The translations under genes were made by a program, and so were the position numbers. The notes beneath the pieces were generated by a model. It worked only from the letters and a program-made list of their open reading frames with translations, did not search any database and was not told the DNA's origin. From Candidatus Eiseniibacteriota bacterium (GTDB lineage: Bacteria; Eisenbacteria; RBG-16-71-46; CAIMUX01), in contig JAGQHR010000161.1 of the NCBI GenBank assembly GCA_020431745.1, forward strand, positions 1 to 6,929: a DNA stretch of 6,929 nucleotides. The letters run 5' to 3'. Positions 1-5,510 of this stretch are shown one piece after another; position 1 is the stretch's first letter; each line of letters starts with the position of its first letter.

Positions 1-687
1 GACGCGTTGCAGATTCGCCAGACCCGACTCGGCTCCGACCACCCCTCCGTTGCCGCGAGTCTGAACAACCTCGCGGTGCTGTATCGCCGAACCGGACGGA
101 CGGACGAGGCGGAGCAGGCCTATGTGCGCGCCTTGCAGCTCTGGGAAGCCGCGCTCGGACGCGACCATCCGACCTACGGGCGGACGGTGGCGAACCTCGC
201 GTCGTTGTACCAGGCCACCGGACGCTTCGAGGAGGCGGAGGCGCGCTTTCGCTTCGCGTTGACGATCGCGGAGCGATGTTTCGGCCCCGGCCACCTGGAA
301 GTCGCGCAAGCGCAGTGGGGTCTCGCGTCCTCCCTGGCGTCCCAAGGGAAGGACGAGGAGGCGGAGCGGCTCTATCATCAGGCACTCCTCACGCGTGTGA
401 AGGCGCTGGGGCCGGAGCACGCCGGAACGGGCCGCTCGTTGCTGGATCTGGGAGCGTTTTACGCCGATCAGGGCCGTACGGGTGAGGCAGAGACCCTGCT
501 CGCCAAGGGCGCGGCGATCCTGGAGGCCGCGCTGGGGGCCGGGCATCGAGAGGTCCGCGACGCTCGTCGGGCGTTGGCTCATCTGTTCCAGGCGCAGGGC
601 CGCGACGACGAGGCCGAGGAGCTGCGCCTCCGCATCGGTGAGGGTGACCCGTCCGACTCGGAATCTGATCTCGACATCGATATCTGA
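1..687 (+). CDS. TPR repeat protein, kinesin-light-chain type (5' end missing)
   Basis: The reading frame is open from the first base, so only the C-terminal 228 residues are visible and the true start lies to the left. They form TPR helix pairs of the kinesin-light-chain/NB-ARC-associated type. Each unit has a turn motif of the form LG-x-(D/E/G)-H, a first helix with an LA-x-LY-like core, a (Q/T)GR-(x)-(D/E)EAE turn, and a second helix with (Y/F)-x-x-AL. Conserved Leu/Phe residues of successive units fall at visible residues 10, 52, 94, 136 and 178. The protein ends in a short acidic tail rich in Asp and Ser (about residues 214-228). Such repeats are protein-binding scaffolds; in bacteria they often sit behind kinase, CHAT, NB-ARC or signalling domains, none of which is visible here. 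Partner and pathway cannot be told. A terminator-like hairpin follows about 40 bp after the stop, which suggests this gene ends its own transcription unit. Confidence 0.9.
   Translation, partial: DALQIRQTRLGSDHPSVAASLNNLAVLYRRTGRTDEAEQAYVRALQLWEAALGRDHPTYGRTVANLASLYQATGRFEEAEARFRFALTIAERCFGPGHLEVAQAQWGLASSLASQGKDEEAERLYHQALLTRVKALGPEHAGTGRSLLDLGAFYADQGRTGEAETLLAKGAAILEAALGAGHREVRDARRALAHLFQAQGRDDEAEELRLRIGEGDPSDSESDLDIDI
28..639 (+). repeat. Five TPR coding units with an exact 126-bp period
   Basis: The five LG/FG turn motifs start at bases 28, 154, 280, 406 and 532, exactly 126 bp (42 residues) apart with no indel between units; the last unit is partial. The units have diverged in sequence, especially the third, where Leu-Gly is replaced by Phe-Gly and Asp-His-Pro by Gly-His-Leu. 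This is therefore an old protein repeat, not a recent DNA duplication. Confidence 0.8.
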
Positions 688-726
688 ATCACTCCGGTTT
701 GAGGGATTCGTTTCGAGCCGGGGGAT

Positions 727-746
727 CGAGCCCGGGCTCGTTTTCT
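727..746 (+). terminator. Candidate intrinsic terminator of the TPR gene
   Basis: The perfect palindrome CGAGCCCGGGCTCG (727-740) is followed at once by TTTTCT (741-746), the usual layout of a rho-independent terminator. As RNA it would form a 5-bp GC-rich stem with a CCGG tetraloop. A second copy of the left arm, CGAGCC at 714-719, could pair with 735-740 instead, giving a 6-bp stem with a 15-nt loop. The U-tract is short, so efficiency may be modest. It lies 39 bp after the TPR stop codon. Confidence 0.5.
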
Positions 747-786
747 CCCCTCATCCGGGGATTCGGTCCGATCGTTCTGCAAAGAA

Positions 787-800
787 AATGGGCACCCATT
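787..800. promoter_or_regulatory. Perfect dyad AATGGG-CA-CCCATT in an AT-rich patch
   Basis: Two perfect 6-bp arms flank a 2-bp centre, inside a locally AT-rich stretch between the TPR terminator and topA. A 14-bp symmetric site of this kind is the usual shape of a dimeric repressor operator, and the spacing is too tight for a good RNA hairpin. No recognised consensus matches and the partner protein is unknown. It lies about 300 bp before the chosen topA start, so a link to topA is only inferred. Confidence 0.25.
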
Positions 801-881
801 CCCTGATTTCATAAGTTACCGCGGGCTAACGGATTCCGACCCGCCGGAGTGACCGATCCGGCAACCTCCAGCGTGACGGGG

Positions 882-903
882 ACTTGACAGTGGGGGGTCA
901 AGT
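882..903. promoter_or_regulatory. Inverted repeat overlapping a TTGACA hexamer
   Basis: ACTTGAC (882-888) and GTCAAGT (897-903) are perfect 7-bp inverted arms separated by 8 bp, most of it a G-run. The consensus -35 hexamer TTGACA occurs at 884-889, inside the left arm. No good -10 hexamer is found 16-19 bp downstream, so the promoter reading is weak. It may be an operator or a leader stem-loop. It lies about 200 bp before the topA start. Confidence 0.3.
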
Positions 904-1089
904 TGAGGAAGTTTCCCGCCGATTCTGCTGCCGACTTCGACAAGCGTGGCATCCGAGGATTGTCCGCAGGGCGGATACGGGGCGGCCGCCGGGGCACCGA
1001 GGGCGCAAATCCGCCCCCGCTCGCGTGCCGGAGAGTCGGGCAGACACGAAACGGAGGAAGCGGGCAGGAGCCTGCGCCAAGCAATGCCC

Positions 1090-1095
1090 AGGAAG
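1090..1095 (+). promoter_or_regulatory. Ribosome binding site deciding the topA start
   Basis: AGGAAG lies 6 bp before the ATG at 1102, a good Shine-Dalgarno position, and favours that start. The in-frame ATG at 1084 has AGGAG at 1066-1070, which is 13 bp away and buried in a small dyad (GCAGG-AG-CCTGC, 1064-1075). Two further in-frame ATGs lie at 1108 and 1126. Homology cannot choose among them, because all precede the conserved domain. Confidence 0.5.
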
Positions 1096-1101
1096 AACTA
1101 C

Positions 1102-3888
1102 ATGAAGATGGCCGGACGAACCTCGATGGCGTCCAAGTCCAGCTCACCCAAGGGCGGCGGGAGCGGTACACGCGGGGCTGGAAGCGGAGCCAAGAAGGCG
1201 GCCTCCAGGAAGACCGCGGCGTCCGCCAGGAGCACGTCGCGCAAGCCAGCTGCCCGCAAGACGGCCACCCGAAGGGCCTCTTCCCGTGGAGCGGGTGTCG
1301 ATCCCGGTCGGGCGGCCGGCCGGCAGCTCGTCATCGTCGAGAGCCCGACCAAGGCCAAGACGGTCAACCGCTACCTGGGCACCGACTTCATCGTGATGGC
1401 CAGCGTGGGGCACGTGCGTGATCTTCCGACGCGAGCCCCCAAGGGCGTGAAGCAGGAAGTGCCGGGGGTCGATCTCGAGCGGGACTTCCAGCCTACCTAT
1501 GAGGTTCTGGCGACCAAGAAGAAGACGGTCCGGGATCTCAAGTCCGCCGCCAAAGCCGCATCGGATGTCTGGTTCGCCACCGACCTCGATCGCGAAGGCG
1601 AGGCCATCGCGTGGCATCTCGCGCAGTCTCTGGGAGTGGATCCCGGACAGGCGAAGCGGGTCGTGTTCAACGCGATCACGCGGGCGCAGATCGAGGAAGC
1701 CTTCCGCCACCCTCGTCCCATCGACGAGAACAAGGTCAATGCCCAGCAGGCCCGCCGCATCCTGGACAGGATCGTCGGGTACCAGGTTTCTCCTCTGCTC
1801 TGGAAGAAGGTCGCCGGAGGACTGAGCGCGGGGCGCGTGCAGTCGGTGGCCGTGCGCCTGGTCGTCGAACGTGAGCGCGAGATCGAAGCGTTCCAGCCGG
1901 AAGAGTTCTGGCGCATCGCCGGCATCTTCACGACGCGGACCGACGACGTAGCCGCTCTGACCCGGAAGTGGACGACGTTCCTGGGCGATGCCGAAGGGGA
2001 CAAGCAGCGCACCGTCAAAGACCGGATGGCCTGGCTCTCCGAGCATGACAGCTTCAAGGCGGAGCTGGTGGAGGCGGGCGGCAAGCCCTTCGAAGCGACC
2101 GATGTGGCGGGGGCCCTCGAGGTGGCCCGCCGGCTCGGGTTCGAGGACAGCGAGGTCCGCCGGTCCGAGGATCCCAAGGCCAAGGGGGCGGCCAAGAATC
2201 GCGTGCTGGTTCTCGGGACCGCCGGCACCCCCGGTCGCAACGGTACGGGTCCGCGCTTCCAGGTCCGCGACATCCAGACGAAGCGCGTGAAGTCGCGTCC
2301 GTCGCCGCCCTTCATCACCAGCAGCATGCAGCAGGCCGCCTCGAACGCGCTGGGCTACCCGCTCAAGCGCACGATGCGCATCGCACAGCAGCTCTATGAA
2401 GGTGTCGATCTCAAGGGTGGCGAGGGACAGACCGGTCTCATCACCTACATGCGGACCGATTCCGTCTTCGTTTCCCCCGAGGCGATCGCTTCGGCCCGGG
2501 AGTACGTCGGCAACGAGTACGGTCCCAGGTACCTGCCGGAGAAGCCCAACTACTACACGACCAAGGTGCAGTCGGCGCAGGAAGCCCACGAAGCGATCCG
2601 CCCTACCGACGTCCGTCTCACTCCGTCTCGCGTTCGGAACTCGCTGACGGATGAGCAGTTCCGGCTCTACGACCTGATCTGGAAGCGGTTCGTCGGTTCG
2701 CAGATGGTCCCTGCGGAGTGGGATTCGACGACGGTGATGGTTGCCGCGCTCGACGCCCGCAGCGATCAGGCCCTGGGACTCTTCAAGGCGACCGGACGCA
2801 TCCTCGCGTTCGAAGGCTTCTACCGCGCGACCGGCGTGCCCAAGGCGACCGACGAAGCGACGCTTCCCGTGCTCGCCGAGGGACAGGGCGTGGCTCCGCT
2901 GCAGATCGATCCGACGCAGCACTTCACCTCGCCTCCGCCCCGGTACAACGAAGCCTCGTTGCAGAAGAAGCTGGAGGAGGAGGGGATCGGCCGTCCCTCG
3001 ACCTACGCCAGCATCATCTCGACGATCCAAGATCGGAAGTACGTCGAGCCGGTCGCCCCGCGTGACCGCAAGCTCCGGGCGACCGATCTGGGAAAGGTCG
3101 TGACCGACAAGCTGGTCGAAGCGTTCCCGGAGATCCTCGATCTCGCCTACACCCGCTTCATGGAAAGCGAGCTCGACAAGATCGAGGATGAGCGGCACGA
3201 CTGGGTCGCGATGCTCCACGAGTTCTACGGTCCCTTCAAGAAGAGCCTGGTGCGCGCCCACGACGAGATGGTGCACGCCAAGGCCGAGACCGAGCCGGCG
3301 CCACACACCTGTCCGGAGTGCGGTTCGGCCACCATGTACCGCTTCGGGCGGAACGGCCGCTTCCTCAGCTGTGCGAGCTATCCCGATTGCAAGTACGCGG
3401 CTCCCATCGACGTCGAAGGCAACCCGATGGAGCCGGAGCAGACCGACATCGCCTGTCCGTCCTGCGGATCCGGAATGACGCTCCGCACCGGTCGCTTCGG
3501 AAAGTTCCTGGGCTGCGTCAACTATCCCGAGTGCAAGGGCATCCTCAACATCGATCCCAAGAAGGGCACGATCAAGCTGCCCAAGACGCCGCCGCTCCTG
3601 ACGGATCTTCCCTGTCCGAAGTGCGAGACGCCGCTCAACATGCGCGACTCGAAGCGGGGCTTCTGGCTCTCGTGCTCGAAGTTCCCCAAGTGCCGGGGTC
3701 GTCTCGCCTGGTCCGCGGTTCCCGAGGACAAGCAGAAGGCGTTGGGGGAGGCCTGGGAGCTGCACGTCCGCGAGCATCCACTGCCCGAAGTACGCACGCT
3801 CGACGGGGATCTGGTGGGAGAGGAACACGTGCCGATGGCCTACGGGCAGGGCTCTTCGCCGGACGAGTACGCCGAAGCCGTTTCCTGA
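1102..3888 (+). CDS. topA: DNA topoisomerase I (type IA) with three zinc ribbons
   Basis: This enzyme relaxes negative supercoils by cutting one DNA strand through a 5'-phosphotyrosine link, passing the other strand, and resealing. With the start at 1102 it has 928 residues. Residues 1-72 are a Lys/Arg/Ser/Ala-rich extension. The Toprim domain begins at 75, with Glu80 in VIVESPTKAK and the metal-binding DLDRE motif (Asp161, Asp163, Glu165). The active site is Tyr449 in GLITYMRTDS, followed by Arg451. Three C4 zinc ribbons follow, with cysteines at 737/740/757/763, 785/788/805/811 and 838/841/858/864. The segment between EFW (268) and PFITS (403) is about 70 residues longer than I recall for E. 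coli. All key catalytic residues are present, so it should be active. An upstream in-frame GTG at 946 would add 52 residues, but they look non-coding. Neighbours are separated by long gaps, so topA is probably transcribed alone. Confidence 0.97.
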   Translation: MKMAGRTSMASKSSSPKGGGSGTRGAGSGAKKAASRKTAASARSTSRKPAARKTATRRASSRGAGVDPGRAAGRQLVIVESPTKAKTVNRYLGTDFIVMASVGHVRDLPTRAPKGVKQEVPGVDLERDFQPTYEVLATKKKTVRDLKSAAKAASDVWFATDLDREGEAIAWHLAQSLGVDPGQAKRVVFNAITRAQIEEAFRHPRPIDENKVNAQQARRILDRIVGYQVSPLLWKKVAGGLSAGRVQSVAVRLVVEREREIEAFQPEEFWRIAGIFTTRTDDVAALTRKWTTFLGDAEGDKQRTVKDRMAWLSEHDSFKAELVEAGGKPFEATDVAGALEVARRLGFEDSEVRRSEDPKAKGAAKNRVLVLGTAGTPGRNGTGPRFQVRDIQTKRVKSRPSPPFITSSMQQAASNALGYPLKRTMRIAQQLYEGVDLKGGEGQTGLITYMRTDSVFVSPEAIASAREYVGNEYGPRYLPEKPNYYTTKVQSAQEAHEAIRPTDVRLTPSRVRNSLTDEQFRLYDLIWKRFVGSQMVPAEWDSTTVMVAALDARSDQALGLFKATGRILAFEGFYRATGVPKATDEATLPVLAEGQGVAPLQIDPTQHFTSPPPRYNEASLQKKLEEEGIGRPSTYASIISTIQDRKYVEPVAPRDRKLRATDLGKVVTDKLVEAFPEILDLAYTRFMESELDKIEDERHDWVAMLHEFYGPFKKSLVRAHDEMVHAKAETEPAPHTCPECGSATMYRFGRNGRFLSCASYPDCKYAAPIDVEGNPMEPEQTDIACPSCGSGMTLRTGRFGKFLGCVNYPECKGILNIDPKKGTIKLPKTPPLLTDLPCPKCETPLNMRDSKRGFWLSCSKFPKCRGRLAWSAVPEDKQKALGEAWELHVREHPLPEVRTLDGDLVGEEHVPMAYGQGSSPDEYAEAVS

Positions 3889-3890
3889 TC

Positions 3891-3908
3891 GATCGCGCTC
3901 CGGCGATC
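3891..3908 (+). terminator. Hairpin 3 bp after the topA stop, possible terminator or 3' end stabiliser
   Basis: GATCGC (3891-3896) and GCGATC (3903-3908) pair perfectly around a 6-nt loop. There is no U-tract, so if it acts at transcript ends it would be as a 3' stabilising structure or as part of Rho-dependent termination. Position right after the stop codon is the main argument. Confidence 0.25.
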
Positions 3909-4167
3909 CGCCGTCGTTCCCGGGAGCCTCGCCGCGGATGTCCGCGCACGGCCCGACCGGTCCTCTGCGCCGGTTCCACGACCGTTCCTACCGCGGGTCT
4001 CCGGGCGATGACCTGCTCAGGTGGGTGCAAGCTGCCGTCGCTGCATGACGGTCCATGCCCGTCGTGCGAGTCCGGTCGCGGGGCGCCTCGAGACGGAGGG
4101 GCCGGAAGTGGCTCGGCGTCACTCGGCGACGGTATCCTGGGTATCTGGTCCCGTGAAGGAAACGCAC

Positions 4168-4190
4168 GGGGCAAGGGCCCCATCTGGAGG
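4168..4190 (+). promoter_or_regulatory. Hairpin and Shine-Dalgarno site of msrBA
   Basis: GGAGG at 4186-4190 lies 5 bp before the ATG at 4196 and is the best ribosome binding site in the window. It decides the start over the in-frame GTG at 4190, which overlaps the site itself. Just before it, GGGGC (4168-4172) and GCCCC (4177-4181) form a 5-bp GC stem with an AAGG loop, ending 4 nt before the Shine-Dalgarno sequence. The hairpin leaves the site free but could affect ribosome loading. Confidence 0.6.
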
Positions 4191-4195
4191 TGCAC

Positions 4196-5410
4196 ATGTT
4201 TGACGGAACCCCTTCGATGCGATGGATGGTGTTGATTCTGGGAGCGGTCGTGCTGGTGGCCGCTTGGATCGGATGGGGGCGTGACGGCCGCGCGGTCGCG
4301 GAGACGGGCGATCCCGTTCCGAATCCCAACGGCACGTGGGAGAAGTTCGAGAAGCCGTCCGACCAGGTGCTGCAGGAGCACTTGACCTCGATGCAGTACG
4401 ACGTGACGCAGCATGAGGGGACCGAGCCTCCGTTCCACAATCCGTATTGGGACAACCACGAGCCGGGCATCTACGTCGACGTGGTCTCCGGCGAGCCGCT
4501 CTTCAGCTCTCTCGACAAGTTCGATTCCGGCACCGGCTGGCCGAGCTTCACGAAGCCTTTGCTGAAGGAGAACGTCGTCGAGCACGAGGATCGTACCCTC
4601 GGGATGCGCCGGGTCGAGGTGCGTTCCAAGCGCGCGGACTCGCACCTCGGCCATGTCTTCGAAGACGGTCCCAAGCCGACGGGCCTGCGGTTCTGCATCA
4701 ACTCCGCGGCCTTGCGGTTCATTCCGGCATCCGAGCTCGTCAGCGCCGGGTATCCCGAGTACGCGAAGCTCTTCGGTATCGATGCGGGGATGGACGCGCC
4801 GTCGAAGCCGTCCGGCGATGCGAACGCGAAGAAGTCGGACGATGCCATGCACGGGGAGATGATGGACGCGAAGGCCAAGATGGGTATGAGCGCCGGCGAC
4901 CCGGGGTCGACGATGGAGGGTGCCGGCACGGAGACCGCCATCCTCGCGGGCGGGTGCTTCTGGGGGATGGAGGATCTCATCCGCGACATCCCCGGCGTCA
5001 TCGATACGCAGGTCGGCTACACCGGTGGGCACGTCGCGGACGCGACCTATGGCGACGTCCATACCGGCAAGTCGGGACATGCCGAGGCGGTCAAGGTGAC
5101 CTTCGATCCCGATCGTCTACGCTACGAGGAGCTTCTCGGATGGTTCTTCCGGATGCACGATCCCACGACCAAGAACCGCCAGGGCAACGACCGCGGCACG
5201 CAGTACCGCTCGGCCATCTTCTACACGAGCGAGGCGCAGAAGGAAACGGCCGAACGCGTGAAGAAGGAAGTGAACGAGTCGGGCAAGTGGAAGAACGAGG
5301 TGGTGACCGAGATCGACGCCGCCGGACCGTTCTACGACGCCGAGGACTATCATCAGGACTATCTGGTGAAGAATCCGAACGGCTATACCTGCCACTACAT
5401 CCGCGACTGA
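4196..5410 (+). CDS. msrBA: Membrane-targeted fusion methionine sulfoxide reductase, MsrB-MsrA
   Basis: The 404-residue protein reduces both stereoisomers of methionine sulfoxide: MsrB acts on the R form and MsrA on the S form. Residues 11-27 are a hydrophobic segment without cysteine; Ala33-Val34-Ala35 could be a signal peptidase I site, so the enzyme is either secreted or anchored on the outer face of the membrane. MsrB spans about 47-190, with the SGTGWPSF motif (111-118), HLGHVFEDGP (150-159) and catalytic Cys167 in RFCINS. A linker (about 195-245) is rich in Met and Lys/Asp. MsrA spans about 246-404, with catalytic Cys254 in GGCFWG and resolving Cys399 in YTCHYIRD at the extreme C-terminus. 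These are the only three cysteines. The usual MsrB zinc CxxC is Asp95-x-x-Ser98, and the usual MsrB resolving cysteine position holds Thr113. The B-then-A order is the reverse of Neisseria PilB. Electrons presumably come from an exported thioredoxin-like protein encoded elsewhere. Confidence 0.95.
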   Translation: MFDGTPSMRWMVLILGAVVLVAAWIGWGRDGRAVAETGDPVPNPNGTWEKFEKPSDQVLQEHLTSMQYDVTQHEGTEPPFHNPYWDNHEPGIYVDVVSGEPLFSSLDKFDSGTGWPSFTKPLLKENVVEHEDRTLGMRRVEVRSKRADSHLGHVFEDGPKPTGLRFCINSAALRFIPASELVSAGYPEYAKLFGIDAGMDAPSKPSGDANAKKSDDAMHGEMMDAKAKMGMSAGDPGSTMEGAGTETAILAGGCFWGMEDLIRDIPGVIDTQVGYTGGHVADATYGDVHTGKSGHAEAVKVTFDPDRLRYEELLGWFFRMHDPTTKNRQGNDRGTQYRSAIFYTSEAQKETAERVKKEVNESGKWKNEVVTEIDAAGPFYDAEDYHQDYLVKNPNGYTCHYIRD

Positions 5411-5469
5411 CCTGATTCGCGACCGACCCGCGCCGGCTCCGCGGCAGACCGAGGGGCCGGCCCAGTGGG

Positions 5470-5501
5470 TTGTTTTGCCCCGTCCGGCCAGGTGCTAAGC
5501 T
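5470..5501 (+). promoter_or_regulatory. Candidate promoter of the two-component operon
   Basis: TTGTTT (5470-5475) could be a -35 element. About 18-20 bp later GCTAAG (5494-5499), or the TAnnnT-type TAAGCT (5496-5501), could be the -10. Transcription would then start about 5506-5509, only a few bases before the ATG at 5511, leaving almost no leader. No Shine-Dalgarno sequence precedes that ATG, which fits a leaderless or nearly leaderless mRNA. Both hexamers are imperfect. Confidence 0.35.
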
Positions 5502-5510
5502 GCGGGGCCG

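Larger units (their letters stand above)
688..1101. other. Gene-free region and probable topA leader
   Basis: No convincing gene is seen in these 414 bases on either strand. The left part holds the terminator-like hairpin of the TPR gene and a second weak hairpin (746-750 pairing with 757-761). Bases 781-815 are noticeably AT-richer than the surroundings and contain a perfect dyad. Another dyad lies at 882-903 and overlaps a TTGACA hexamer. Smaller hairpins occur at 963-975 and 1064-1075. The topA promoter should lie here, but I could not find a convincing paired -35/-10 set. Confidence 0.6.
3889..4195. other. Gene-free, hairpin-rich spacer between topA and msrBA
   Basis: I see no gene here. 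Right after the topA stop come GATCGC/GCGATC (3891-3908), CGCGGA/TCCGCG (3933-3946) and ACCGG/CCGGT (3956-3974), each a perfect short inverted repeat. None is followed by a T-run, so factor-independent termination is not evident. A further dyad, ACCTG-CT-CAGGT, lies at 4011-4022. Near msrBA the hexamer GGTATC occurs twice, 9 bp apart (4131-4136 and 4140-4145). The first copy contains TATCCT (4133-4138), a possible -10 element without a recognisable -35. Confidence 0.5.

Noticed and set aside
884..912. TTGACA as the -35 of a topA promoter
   Set aside because: No acceptable -10 hexamer lies 16-19 bp downstream, so I kept only the dyad and not a full promoter call.
946..1101. Upstream GTG extension of topA (52 extra residues)
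   Set aside because: The added peptide has no resemblance to the basic tail or to any TopA domain and no Shine-Dalgarno site was seen before the GTG. The ATG at 1102 has a well-placed AGGAAG.
1144..3828. An 894-codon open frame on the - strand, antisense to topA
   Set aside because: It mirrors the codons of topA in GC-rich DNA, where stops are rare in that antisense frame. Its protein is Arg/Leu/Gly/Asp-rich without any recognisable domain, while the + strand encodes complete TopA.
4020..4195. Possible tRNA or riboswitch in the msrBA leader
   Set aside because: No cloverleaf, T-loop GTTCRA pattern or known riboswitch core could be matched; only short unrelated hairpins are present.
3635..5080. 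A 481-codon open frame on the - strand covering the topA end, the gap and msrBA
   Set aside because: It crosses two conserved + strand genes, has Arg/Pro-rich low-complexity composition and no domain. It is a GC-driven shadow.
5451..5489. GGCCGG/CCGGCC pairing after msrBA as a terminator
   Set aside because: The loop is more than 20 nt, no T-run follows, and it overlaps the candidate promoter of the response regulator.
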